This document shows positions 32,543 through 41,951 of a DNA stretch of 62,316 bases, piece after piece. How positions within the stretch are numbered: position 1 is the stretch's first letter; each line of letters starts with the position of its first letter. The notes beneath the pieces were generated by a model. That model worked only from the letters and a program-made list of their open reading frames with translations. It had not been told where the DNA came from and searched no databases. Source of the stretch: a bacterium (GTDB lineage: Bacteria > Acidobacteriota > Terriglobia > Terriglobales > Acidobacteriaceae); contig JAMFSC010000108.1 of the NCBI GenBank assembly GCA_026225095.1, positions 1 to 62,316 on the forward strand, in the 5' to 3' direction. The position numbers and the translations under genes are program-made.

Positions 32543-34315
32543 TTACAAAACCGGGGTGTCGTTGTGGAGCATGGATTTGCGGATGACCTTGATGGGGGCG
32601 AAGCCCTGGTGCATGAAGGCGTCGTGGAAGGTCGCCAGCGAGAAGGCGCTTCCCTGTCTGGCCTGGACGTCGGCGCGGAGCTTCAGGATCTCTAGCTTGC
32701 CTAAGGTGTAGTAGAGGTAGGTTGCGTCGGAGGTTCCGCGCTTGGTCTCCATGGAGCCGATCGACGGGGACTGGTAGCCCTCTTTGACGAAGAGGGCGGC
32801 GGCTTCTTCGGTGGTGAGCGGGCCTCCGACGCCGGTGTGCATGCGGACGGCGACGAGGAAGCGGGCGTCTCTCAGCAGGGCGTCCTGGAGCTGGCCGAGG
32901 CGGATGAGTTTGGCTTGTTTCTGTTGCTCGTCAGGGGAGCCGGTGAGGGTGGGGAGGTAGCCCTGGTCGAGCATCATCTGCTCGCAGTAGTGGGCCCAGC
33001 CTTCGATGTTGGTGTTGGCTCCGAGGAGCTTGCGGATCTTGGATGGGAACTGGTTGAGGTAGAGGAACTGGACGTAGTGGCCGGGGTAGGTCTCGTGGAT
33101 GGCGGTGGAGGTGATGGTTCCAACGTTGAAGGCGGCCATGTGCTCGGCGACGCGCTCGGCGGACCAGCCCTTTTCAGGGAGCGTGACGTTGAAGTAGGCG
33201 GTGGTGGAGTGGGTCTCGAAGGGGCCGGGAGGGTCCATGGAGGCCTGGGTCGTCGCGCGCATGAAGGGTGGGGTCTCTTCGAGGGTGGGCTCGACGGGGC
33301 TGGGGATGGTGATGATGTGGTGGGAGTTGATGAAGGAGATGAGGCCGGCGAACTGGCTCTGGAAGGACTGGAGGAGCTGGTCCGGTGGGGGATGGACGGT
33401 GGCGAGTTGGGCGAGGACCTCTTGTGGGGTTTTGGTGGGGTCGACTTCCTTGGCTACGCGGGCGAACTCGGACTGATTCTTGTGGAGGTCGTCGGTGGCG
33501 ATCTGGAGGAGGCGGTCGAGGGGGATGTCGACCATCTCGTCGTAGGCGAGCTTCTTGCGGAAGGTGTCGGGGCCGAAGCGGAAGTCGCCGTTGGAGCGGG
33601 GGAGGAGGTCGGATTTCATCCAGATGGCGTAGTCCTTGAGGGACTGGATGACGGCGGCGTTGGACCTGGCGAAGGCGGCCTTCGTGTCGGGGTTGGTAGC
33701 GTCTTTGAAGGCGGTGGGGAGATCGTTCTGGAAGAAGCTGATGTTGCCGTCGATCTGCTCGAGGGCGATCTCGGTGTAGATGTGGGGCGGATTTTTGAGG
33801 TTCTTGCGCGCCTCCTGGAGGACCTGGGGCATGAGGAGTTCGCGGGCGACGACGGATTTGAGACGGGCGTCAGGCGGGGCGAAGGCGCGGCTCATGATGA
33901 CGAAGGCGGACTGCGCAATGCCGGAGGAGTAGGTGTCGGGATTCTTCTCCCAGGGGCGGATGACTTCGAGGGTGAGGAGAGAAGAGCGGATGCTGTTGAG
34001 GAGGATCTCTCGGTCCGCGGCGACCGAGGCGTCGAGGGCGTCGGGTGGGATGGCTTCGATCTTGTGCTCGGAGGCGTGGAGGGCGGCGATCTCGCGCTGG
34101 ATCTCGGCGGCGGAGTAGTCCTCGAGCTGGGTGTCGTACTGGTGGAGGCCGGCGGCGGTTCCGTTGGTGGGGGAGAACTTGAAGTAGACGTCGGAGAAGA
34201 ACTGTTCGGAGAAGAACTGGAAGGTCTGGGGGGCTCCGTCGGCGGAGAGGCGCTGGGCGGGAGCGGGGGGAAGGGCGAGGAGGGTGAGGGCGGTGATGAG
34301 GAGGTGCTTACGCAT
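32543..34315 (-). CDS. Exported DUF885 protein (HExxxGH zinc-peptidase-like)
   Basis: Start at 34315. The 590-residue protein has a signal peptide (LLITALTLLALPPAPAQ). The region TAIHETYPGHYVQFLYLNQ carries the HExxxGH metal motif, and EGWAHYCEQMMLD supplies the downstream Glu, as in DUF885 proteins related to M32-like metallopeptidases. It likely cleaves peptides in the periplasm. Substrate specificity is unknown. It is divergent from the DUF3857 gene (112 bases between starts) and followed closely by the toxin-antitoxin operator. Confidence 0.82.
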   Translation of the reverse strand: MRKHLLITALTLLALPPAPAQRLSADGAPQTFQFFSEQFFSDVYFKFSPTNGTAAGLHQYDTQLEDYSAAEIQREIAALHASEHKIEAIPPDALDASVAADREILLNSIRSSLLTLEVIRPWEKNPDTYSSGIAQSAFVIMSRAFAPPDARLKSVVARELLMPQVLQEARKNLKNPPHIYTEIALEQIDGNISFFQNDLPTAFKDATNPDTKAAFARSNAAVIQSLKDYAIWMKSDLLPRSNGDFRFGPDTFRKKLAYDEMVDIPLDRLLQIATDDLHKNQSEFARVAKEVDPTKTPQEVLAQLATVHPPPDQLLQSFQSQFAGLISFINSHHIITIPSPVEPTLEETPPFMRATTQASMDPPGPFETHSTTAYFNVTLPEKGWSAERVAEHMAAFNVGTITSTAIHETYPGHYVQFLYLNQFPSKIRKLLGANTNIEGWAHYCEQMMLDQGYLPTLTGSPDEQQKQAKLIRLGQLQDALLRDARFLVAVRMHTGVGGPLTTEEAAALFVKEGYQSPSIGSMETKRGTSDATYLYYTLGKLEILKLRADVQARQGSAFSLATFHDAFMHQGFAPIKVIRKSMLHNDTPVL

Positions 34316-34427
34316 GGGGATACTGTATCGCGGGGCGGGGATTGGGTGAAATTGGAGCGCGGCGGGCGTGGTCCGGGAAGTTTGACGGGCGGGGCGGCGG
34401 GAATCTGCTATACAGCTTGTACACCCC

Positions 34428-37400
34428 ATGCGAACTCCCCTTTTGCGACTTTCCCTCTTTGTGCTCTTCCTTGTGGCTCGTCTGGGCTGCGCTTTTTGCC
34501 AGGCTCCGGATGCGGTCAAGATTCCCGTGACGAACTTGCCGTTCGACAAATATGCCGGGGAATCGATTGTGATCGAGAGCTCGGAGAATGTGTACTCGAT
34601 GGCGGCGGATGGGACGGGGTGGCGGCAGAGGACGGTCGTGGTGCGGGTGCAGTCGGAGGCTGCGGTGAAGCAGCTTGGGGTGGTCTCGATTCCATTTGCA
34701 GGCAGCTCGGAGCGGGTGGAGATCGAGTATGCGCGGGTGCGGCGCAGGGACGGTTCGGTGGTGGAGACGCCGGTGGGGGATGCGCTGGAGATGCCGGAGC
34801 AGGTGACGCGCGAGGCTCCGTTCTATAGCGATCTGAAGGATAAGCAGATTCCGATCCGGAACCTGCGGGTGGGGGACAAGCTGGAGTGGCGGGCGAGGAT
34901 CGTGCGGACGAGGGCGGAGGCTCCGGGGCAGTTCTGGGGGCAGGACACGATGATCGACGACGCGGTGGTGCTGTCGCAGGCGGTGGAGCTGCGGGTCCCG
35001 GAAGGGAAGACGGTGAAGGTGTGGAGTCCGGGGCTGAAGGCGGTGGAGACGGTGGCGACTTCCGCCGAGGGGAGGCAGCGGGTTTATCGGTGGACGGGGT
35101 CCAATCTGAAGGCTACGGCGGGGAAGGAGGCCGAGGAGGAGGCGGCGGCGAAGAAGAAGAAGGTATGGACGGCGGATCAGGAGCTGGATGCGCGGGAGGG
35201 CAGGCTTCCGGGGATCGCGTGGACGACGTTTCCGAGCTGGGAGGCAGTGGGTGCGTGGTATCGGGGGCTGGAGGCGGGCCGGATGGAGCCGGGAGCCGAG
35301 GTGAAGGCGAAGGTAGCGGAGGTGACGGCGGGGAAGGCTTCCGAGGAGGAGAAGGTACGGGCGGTCTATGGATATGTGGCGACCCAGATCCGGTATATCG
35401 GGGTGGCGTTCGGAGTGGGGAGGTACCAGCCGCATCGGGCGGTGGAGGTGCTGGAGAACCAGTATGGGGATTGCAAGGACAAGCACACGTTGCTGGCGGC
35501 GATGCTGGGAGCGCTTGGGCTGAAGGCGGATGCGGTGCTGATCGGGGCGGGGGTGCGTTTCAACCCGGAGGTGCCGTCTCCGGCTGCGTTCAACCACCTG
35601 ATTACGCATGTGCAGGTGGGCGGGAGGCCGGTGTGGCTGGATGCGACGGCGGAGGTGGCTCCTTACGAGACGCTGATGTTCGTGATCCGGGATCACTCGG
35701 CGCTGGTAGTTCCGGAGGTTGGGGTGGCCCGGGTGGAGAAGACGCCGGCGGAGTTGCCGTTCAAGCCGTTTCAGAAGATGGATGCGGTGGGAGCGCTGGA
35801 TAAGGATGGGGTCTCGGACTCGAAGCTGAAGCTGACGCTGCGTGGAGACGACGAGGTGGCGGTCCGGGCCGTGCTGCGGCAGATCGCGCCGGGGCAGTAC
35901 AACGAGTTTGTGCAGCGGATGTCATCGGGGATGGGATATGGGGGAACGACAAGCCATGCGGAGATCGGCCGGCCGGAGGATACGGCGGACCCGTTGACGA
36001 TTGCGTATGACTACCACCGGGAGAAGGCGGGGAACGATTGGGAGCATCTGCGGACGATTGCGCAGCTGGCTCCGGTGCCGCTGCCGGTTCTGGATGAGAA
36101 GGAGCCTCCGGTGCAATCGATCTGGCTGGGGGTTCCGCGGGTGGAGCGGTCGACCTCGGCGATGAAGCTTCCGGAGGGCTGGAGCGCGGAGCTTCCGGAG
36201 GCGACCCATGCGCATTCGGCGTACGCAAATCTCGATATGACGTACCGGTTCGACAAGGGGACGCTGTATGCGGAGCGCGTTGTCGAGATCCTGGTGTCGA
36301 AGGTTCCGGTGGTGGAGTGGAAGAGCTACAAGAAGTGGACGGACGCGGCGAACCTTGGGAACGAACAGTATGTGCAGTTGAAGCGGGCTGGGGGGAAGGC
36401 GGAGGTTGCGGTGGCTCCTGCGGTGAAGGAAGGGGCGAGCGATGCGGAGAAGGGTGAGGATGCGGCCAAGCTCGTGGCTTCTGCTTACGAGGCATTGCAG
36501 GTGCCGGATGTGACCACGGCGACGCGGATGCTGGATGAGGCACTGGCGAAGAATGTGAGCCAGGCGGGGCTTTGGGAGGCGTATGGGCTGGCGGCGGTGC
36601 GACGCGGAGAGATGACGGAGGCAGTTCGGGACTTTGAGAAAGAGTTGGCGCTGCACCCGGAGGAGTATGCGGTGTACCAGCAGATTGTGGCTCTCGACTT
36701 CCAGCAGGAAAAGCCGGCGGAAGGGATCGCCGTGCTCCGGCGATGGGTTGCGGCGGACCCCGGGGACTTCCAGCCGACGACGATGCTGGTGAATGCGCTG
36801 GTGGCGGAGAACGATCCAAAGGGAGCGGTGGCCGCGGGCGACGCGGGGATACAGGGGCTATCGGCGGAGAAACGGCGGAATGAGGATCTGCGCTTCGCGA
36901 TGGCCGTGGCGGAGTTGAAGGCGGGGATGAAGGAGAAGGGCAAGGCAGATCTGACTGCGCTGCTGACCACAACGGAGAACAGTGGGATGCTGAACTCGGC
37001 GGCGTATGAACTGGCGGTGGCGGGGGAGCAGCTTGGGCTGGCCGAGGCGAGCACACGGGCGGCGCTGGACAAGATGGCCACCCAAAGCAAGGCCTGGACG
37101 CTGGACGAGAGTACGCAGACGCTGCGGGGGACGAGCGGCCTGATCGAAGCGACGTGGGACACGATGGGGTGGATCCTCTTCAAGGAAGGAAGGTCGGAAG
37201 AGGCGGAGGGCTATCTGCGGGCGGCGTGGCAGAATACGCAGCGCGTGGAGGTTGGGGAGCATCTGGGAGACCTGCTGGCCAGGAAGGGCGACAAGGCGGG
37301 AGCAATGAAGATTTACGAGATGGCCATGTCCACGATTCCGACGTTCGACATGCTTGGTCGGCGGAAGGAGAAGGAGAGCCCGGACGCGGTTCGGATTCGG

Positions 37401-37718
37401 GGGAAGATCGTGGCATTGGGCGGGAAGGGGCCGAAGGCAGGGGACGTCCGCGAGGCCGAGGCGGTGCAGGCGATTCGGACGATTCCGCTTGGTTCGGCAG
37501 GGGGACGGAATGGCAGGGCGGAGTACAAGATGCTGCTCAGCTCGGCCGGGGTGGAGCGGGTGTTGCGGACGGGGGATAAGGACCTCGCGGGAGGCGAAGG
37601 GATGGTCAAGGGGGCGAAGCTGGCGGGATTCTTTCCGGCGGGAGCGGAGGAGCGGTTGGTGCGGTTCGGTTTCCTGAACTGCCACTCCGGGGGCTGCGAT
37701 CTGGTGCTGGAGCCTTGA
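34428..37718 (+). CDS. Exported DUF3857/transglutaminase-like protein with TPR repeats
   Basis: The protein has 1096 residues and a signal peptide (LLRLSLFVLFLVARLGCAFCQ). Residues ~40-190 form a DUF3857 beta domain. Residues ~290-420 are a transglutaminase-like fold with Cys in QYGDCKDKHTLL, His in FNHLITHV and Asp in WLDATAE, the full catalytic triad. Residues ~680-1000 hold TPR units. The C-terminus has paired Cys (NCHSGGCDLV). The type occurs widely in Acidobacteriota and Bacteroidota; physiological role unknown, possibly protein cross-linking or proteolysis at the envelope. No clear ribosome site precedes the ATG. Confidence 0.85.
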   Translation: MRTPLLRLSLFVLFLVARLGCAFCQAPDAVKIPVTNLPFDKYAGESIVIESSENVYSMAADGTGWRQRTVVVRVQSEAAVKQLGVVSIPFAGSSERVEIEYARVRRRDGSVVETPVGDALEMPEQVTREAPFYSDLKDKQIPIRNLRVGDKLEWRARIVRTRAEAPGQFWGQDTMIDDAVVLSQAVELRVPEGKTVKVWSPGLKAVETVATSAEGRQRVYRWTGSNLKATAGKEAEEEAAAKKKKVWTADQELDAREGRLPGIAWTTFPSWEAVGAWYRGLEAGRMEPGAEVKAKVAEVTAGKASEEEKVRAVYGYVATQIRYIGVAFGVGRYQPHRAVEVLENQYGDCKDKHTLLAAMLGALGLKADAVLIGAGVRFNPEVPSPAAFNHLITHVQVGGRPVWLDATAEVAPYETLMFVIRDHSALVVPEVGVARVEKTPAELPFKPFQKMDAVGALDKDGVSDSKLKLTLRGDDEVAVRAVLRQIAPGQYNEFVQRMSSGMGYGGTTSHAEIGRPEDTADPLTIAYDYHREKAGNDWEHLRTIAQLAPVPLPVLDEKEPPVQSIWLGVPRVERSTSAMKLPEGWSAELPEATHAHSAYANLDMTYRFDKGTLYAERVVEILVSKVPVVEWKSYKKWTDAANLGNEQYVQLKRAGGKAEVAVAPAVKEGASDAEKGEDAAKLVASAYEALQVPDVTTATRMLDEALAKNVSQAGLWEAYGLAAVRRGEMTEAVRDFEKELALHPEEYAVYQQIVALDFQQEKPAEGIAVLRRWVAADPGDFQPTTMLVNALVAENDPKGAVAAGDAGIQGLSAEKRRNEDLRFAMAVAELKAGMKEKGKADLTALLTTTENSGMLNSAAYELAVAGEQLGLAEASTRAALDKMATQSKAWTLDESTQTLRGTSGLIEATWDTMGWILFKEGRSEEAEGYLRAAWQNTQRVEVGEHLGDLLARKGDKAGAMKIYEMAMSTIPTFDMLGRRKEKESPDAVRIRGKIVALGGKGPKAGDVREAEAVQAIRTIPLGSAGGRNGRAEYKMLLSSAGVERVLRTGDKDLAGGEGMVKGAKLAGFFPAGAEERLVRFGFLNCHSGGCDLVLEP

Positions 37719-37782
37719 GGGGGCGGGGGAACTTCCGGATGGGGTTGGGGTTTATGGGGTGGAGAAGGATGTTTGACCCAGG

Positions 37783-37810
37783 TTGCAATGCGGCTGGCAT
37801 TCGTTAGAAT
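37783..37810 (+). promoter_or_regulatory. Likely sigma70-type promoter for the cytochrome c gene
   Basis: TTGCAA at 37783-37788 and TAGAAT at 37805-37810 are separated by 16 bases, 76 bases upstream of the ATG. Both match the -35 and -10 consensus in most positions. Confidence 0.45.
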
Positions 37811-37886
37811 TGTTCGCAGCCGGGAGAGCCTGTTTCGTGGGGCCTCGGCTACAATCCCACGGTTTGCCCAGGTATTTGGAGAACAC

Positions 37887-38303
37887 ATGAATCGACCCCT
37901 TGCAGTGGCCTTGCTGACGTTCTCGGTTGGGATCGCGGCGGCTGGCACGCTGAGCCTATCGAACCGGATGTTGGCGGAGACGACCGCACAGACTGCCGCA
38001 CCCACCACCGTGGCTCCGAAGCCGGCCGGGAAGGCCTCCGGGGCTGTGGCTTATACTCCGGCGAATGTGGCGGCGGGGCAGCAGGTATTTCTGCAGCGGT
38101 GCATGCAGTGCCATTCGGTGGCGGAGGGTGAGGTTCGCTTTGGGCCGAGTCTGTTCGGGGTGATGAAGGGGCCCAAGCCGCGGAAGACTCCGGCGGGGGT
38201 CAGGGAGATTCTGCACGATGGCAAGAACAAGATGCCGTCGTTCAAGGATGTGCTGGCTCCGGATGAGGTCGACCACATCATCGCTTATCTGCATAGCCTG
38301 TAA
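37887..38303 (+). CDS. Class I cytochrome c, exported
   Basis: Start at 37887 with TTTGGAG 5 bases upstream. The 138-residue protein has an N-terminal membrane/signal segment, a Pro/Ala-rich linker to about residue 55 and one haem-binding motif CMQCH at 72-76. The axial Met is M116 in KNKMPSF. The C-terminal helix DEVDHIIAYLHSL is typical. It is a small periplasmic or membrane-anchored electron carrier; the redox partner is not visible nearby. Confidence 0.92.
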   Translation: MNRPLAVALLTFSVGIAAAGTLSLSNRMLAETTAQTAAPTTVAPKPAGKASGAVAYTPANVAAGQQVFLQRCMQCHSVAEGEVRFGPSLFGVMKGPKPRKTPAGVREILHDGKNKMPSFKDVLAPDEVDHIIAYLHSL

Positions 38304-38403
38304 GGGCTGCGCGGCTGGGATGCTTTGTGGCGCCACCACTCAGTTGTTGCGGGGTGGATGGCCGGTTGGTGTGTGATCGACGCATCAGCGGGACGGGAGG
38401 TTT

Positions 38404-41400
38404 CTATCGTCCCTGGGAGACTGCGGTGCGGTTGCGGCCGGCGTTCTTGGCGCGGTAGAGGGCCTTGTCGGCGCGGTCGAGGAGTTGCGGGACGGTGTCG
38501 CGGATGTCGGCCTCGGCACAGCCGATGCTGAGAGTGACGCGAATCTCGCGCGTCTCGACCATGAAGGGGCGCCACTCGACTTCGGCGCGGATTCGCTCGG
38601 CGAGGATGGCGGCCTGGACCTCATCGGTCTCGGGCATGAGGAGGATGAACTCCTCTCCGCCGTAGCGGGCCAGGACGTCGGTAGAGCGGAGCAGGGTGGA
38701 GATCCACTCGGCGACTCCGCGGAGGACTTCGTCGCCGACGAGGTGCCCGAAGGTGTCGTTGACGAGCTTGAAGTGGTCGATGTCCATGAGGAGGATGGAG
38801 AAGAGGCGTCCGTTGCGCTGGGCGCGGACGAGCTCCGCGGATGCGAGTTCGAGGAAGTGGCGACGGTTGACGAGGTTGGTCAGGGGGTCGCGGATGGCGA
38901 TCTGGCTGAGGAGGCGGTTGGCCTCCTGGAGCTGCCTGCCTTTTTCGTGGAGTTCGGCGGTGCGGAGTGCGACCTCCTGCTCGAGTTGATTGCGGCGGCG
39001 TACGAGGTAAGCGGTGCGGACGCGGATGAGGACGAGGAGCGTCAGGAGCAGGAGCAGAATCATCGCGGCGCGGAACCAGAGGGTCTGCTCCCAGCTTTGG
39101 GGGACGAGGATCTGGTATTCGGCCTCGACCTCGGATCCTCTTCCTCCGCGGCCGATGGCGCGGACGTGGAGGGTGTAGAGGCCGGGGGGGAGATCGGACT
39201 CGATGGCGGTGCGCTGGTTTCCGTCGGGCATCCGCCAGTCCTCGTCGAAGGGGTCGAGGCGGTACTGGTAGCGGGTGCTTTCGGGGTCGGTGTAGTCGAG
39301 GAGGGCGAACTCAGCGAGGAAAGAGCGGCGGCGGGGATCGAGGCGGAGGGGCTGATCGGTGGGTGGGACGGGGGTGTCGCTTCCGGAGGAGGTGGTGTCG
39401 AAGCGGGTGAGGACGAGGGGTGCGCGCGCCTCGCGACGGCCGAGTTCGGGAGGGCGGATGCCGATGATGCCCCCGGGGCCACGAAAGAGGAGGGTTCCGT
39501 CGTCGAGGGTGGCGGATCCGAAGAGCTTCTGCGAGACCCCTCGGAGGCCATCGCCGGCGGTGTAGACCTGGATGGCGAGGGTGTCGGGGTTGACGACGGC
39601 CATGCCTCCGGAGGTGTTGGTCCAGATGCGGCCGTCTTTGCCGGTCGTGATGGTGAGGATGGTGTTGGAGGGGAGACCCTGGGATTCGTTGAGGGTGCGG
39701 AAGACGGCGTGGCCGGCAGGGTCGAACTTCGATAGGACGGTGAGGCCACTGCCGTTGGTGCCGACCCAGATATGGCCGGAGAGATCCTCGGTGAGGGAGC
39801 GGACGTTGTCGCTGGGTGGCGTGTCGGGGTCGTTCTCGACGTGGAGGAATGAGGTGAACTTTCCGGTGGCGGGGTCGCGCATGGCGAGGCCGGAGCGGGT
39901 GGTGATCCAGAGCCTTCCATCGCGGCCGAGCAGGAGGTCGCGGACATCGTTTTCGAGCAGGCTGGAGGGGTCGTTGGGGTCGTGACGGAAGATCCTGGTC
40001 TGGCCGGTGCGGCGGTTGAGGAGGAAGAGGCCGTTGTAGGTGGCGGCCCAGAGGAGATCGCCGTCGGGACAGAGGGAGCTGACGATCTCGCGGGCGATGA
40101 GGGGGTCGGGGAGGGGGCGGTAGGTGCGGGTGCGGAGGTCGACGAGGAAGATTCCGGTTCCGGCGGCGTAGACGGTCTGGGGCTCGTTGGCTCGGGGCTC
40201 AGTGGCTCGGGGGCCATCCGATCGGGGTGCGACGGAGCCGATGGCGAGGATCTCTCCGCGGGCGATGAGGTCCGGCGGGAGGCCGGGGGCGGGAGAGATA
40301 GGGCGGACGAGGCCGTCGGAATCCAGGGGGCCGAACTCGCCCTGATCGAAGCCGACCCAGACCTGGCCGGCGACGTTGCCGAGGCTGCGGATCTCGCTCT
40401 CCGTGCGGATTCCGTTGCGGAGCGGGGCGGTGTGGACTTCGAAGATTCCGGTGGTGGAGGCGTTGACCCTTGCGACGCCCTGATCGGTGGCGAGCCAGAC
40501 GACTCCGGAACGATCGAGGAAGATATCGCGGAGGAAGTTGTTGGGGAGTGGGAGGGGCTTTGTGGGGTCGCGGGTAAAGGAGCGGATGCGGCCGGTGGCG
40601 GTCTGGTAGGTGATCACGCCACCACCGTAGGTCGCGATCCAGAGCTCGTGGGGGCGGATTTCGACGAGGTCGCGGACGGTGTGGGAGCCGATGGCGGAGT
40701 CGAGGCCGGCCATGTGGGGGATGCCGCGGATGAGGTGCGACTGGGGATCGTAGCGACCGAGACCGGAGTGGTCGCAGCCTACCCAGAGCTGGCCGTCCTG
40801 ATCTTCGAGGAAGGACCAGACGTAGGGGTGGGCTCCGACTTCGTGGGGGCCTTCGACGCCTCCGGCCTGCTCGAATTGGGAGGCTCCGGCGCGGCGGATC
40901 AGAAGGCCGCCGGAGCCTCCGGCCCAGAGGGTTCCCTGGCGATCGAGATAGACGGAGAAGATCTGGGCGAAGGGGAGGGTGTTGGGGAGGGAGGGGCCGG
41001 GGTCCTGCCTGGAGGGGAAGATCTCGTAGGTTGTGGAGGCCGGGTTGAAGTGGACGAGACCGAACTGACCTCCGACCCAGACTCCGCCGTAGCGGTCGCT
41101 GGCCATGGTGTAAATGCGGCTGCGGGAGAGGAGGGCGGGGGCGTTGGGGAGTGCTTCGAAGGTGTCGGTGGCGGCTCGATAGCGAAAGACTCCAGCGTTT
41201 TCGGTGCCGACCCAGAGGTCGCCGTTCTCTGCCGGAAGGACGACGCGGACGCTGTTGTCGAAGAGCGAACGGGGGTTGCGGGGGTCGTGGGTGTAGCTGC
41301 GGAGACGGTAGCCGTCGTAGCGGGAGAGGCCTCCGTAGGTGGCGATCCAGAGGAAGCCCTGGGTGTCCTGGGTGAAGGCGTAGATGGAATCGTGGGGGAG

Positions 41401-41565
41401 GCGGTCGCGGATGCCGAGGGTTTCGAAGTTCAGATCGGCGATCTGTTCCAGCCCGGCGGAGGTCAGGGGGGCGCTCTTCTGTGCCCGCGCGACACTGGGC
41501 AAAAAAAGGAGAGAAGTCAAAACTAGGTAAAGCGAATGCCAGCAGAAGCGCTGTAAGGCCCACAT
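38404..41565 (-). CDS. Sensor diguanylate cyclase (ligand-binding propeller, Y_Y_Y, GGDEF)
   Basis: The 1053-residue protein has a signal peptide and a long periplasmic part made of Reg_prop beta-propeller repeats (DTQGFLWIATYGGLSRYDG, NGDLWVGTENAGVFRY, and others to about residue 700). A Y_Y_Y domain follows, then a membrane helix near 835-855 (MILLLLLTLLVLI), a short coiled coil and a GGDEF domain with GGEEF at 969-973. The I-site RSTD lies five residues before it, so product inhibition is likely intact. It should make c-di-GMP in response to a periplasmic ligand. It is divergent from a TonB-receptor gene, which may share the signal. Confidence 0.93.
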   Translation of the reverse strand: MWALQRFCWHSLYLVLTSLLFLPSVARAQKSAPLTSAGLEQIADLNFETLGIRDRLPHDSIYAFTQDTQGFLWIATYGGLSRYDGYRLRSYTHDPRNPRSLFDNSVRVVLPAENGDLWVGTENAGVFRYRAATDTFEALPNAPALLSRSRIYTMASDRYGGVWVGGQFGLVHFNPASTTYEIFPSRQDPGPSLPNTLPFAQIFSVYLDRQGTLWAGGSGGLLIRRAGASQFEQAGGVEGPHEVGAHPYVWSFLEDQDGQLWVGCDHSGLGRYDPQSHLIRGIPHMAGLDSAIGSHTVRDLVEIRPHELWIATYGGGVITYQTATGRIRSFTRDPTKPLPLPNNFLRDIFLDRSGVVWLATDQGVARVNASTTGIFEVHTAPLRNGIRTESEIRSLGNVAGQVWVGFDQGEFGPLDSDGLVRPISPAPGLPPDLIARGEILAIGSVAPRSDGPRATEPRANEPQTVYAAGTGIFLVDLRTRTYRPLPDPLIAREIVSSLCPDGDLLWAATYNGLFLLNRRTGQTRIFRHDPNDPSSLLENDVRDLLLGRDGRLWITTRSGLAMRDPATGKFTSFLHVENDPDTPPSDNVRSLTEDLSGHIWVGTNGSGLTVLSKFDPAGHAVFRTLNESQGLPSNTILTITTGKDGRIWTNTSGGMAVVNPDTLAIQVYTAGDGLRGVSQKLFGSATLDDGTLLFRGPGGIIGIRPPELGRREARAPLVLTRFDTTSSGSDTPVPPTDQPLRLDPRRRSFLAEFALLDYTDPESTRYQYRLDPFDEDWRMPDGNQRTAIESDLPPGLYTLHVRAIGRGGRGSEVEAEYQILVPQSWEQTLWFRAAMILLLLLTLLVLIRVRTAYLVRRRNQLEQEVALRTAELHEKGRQLQEANRLLSQIAIRDPLTNLVNRRHFLELASAELVRAQRNGRLFSILLMDIDHFKLVNDTFGHLVGDEVLRGVAEWISTLLRSTDVLARYGGEEFILLMPETDEVQAAILAERIRAEVEWRPFMVETREIRVTLSIGCAEADIRDTVPQLLDRADKALYRAKNAGRNRTAVSQGR

Positions 41566-41951
41566 CAAAAAGCACCCCTGGAGGGTAGACCGTACCGTGG
41601 AAGAGTGTAACCGATCGGGACCCGGGGGGGCGAGGGAATCTGCCGTGCCGGGCGGCGGTTCCGTGTCATCGCAAAGATGAACTTTGATGGCCCTATGGCA
41701 TGAAAGACTGGCATCGCCATCTGGATGATTCCCTCTCGAGACTGGTCGGGGGCCGGTGGTGTTCCACCCGATCGTAACGATTGGCTCGGGAGTTGTCGAC
41801 GATCGGATCGGTCGCTGATGACGGCGGGGACGGCGCCGGGGGGGACGGCGCAGTGTATCTGCAGATGGACCGCGGTGGAAGCGCGATCCCTTATCGCGTC
41901 ACCTTGGCCCGAAATTGGCCGATAGACGATGTGGAGGCAAGCGTTCGACCC
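41566..41951. other. Divergent intergenic region, GGDEF sensor and TonB receptor
   Basis: The region holds the upstream signals of both genes. I looked for a c-di-GMP or cobalamin riboswitch and saw no convincing match. The receptor frame is open through most of it but lacks a ribosome site before 41952. Confidence 0.4.

Noticed and set aside
41640..41951. A c-di-GMP or cobalamin riboswitch before the TonB receptor
   Set aside because: I compared by eye with the conserved boxes of both classes and found no match.
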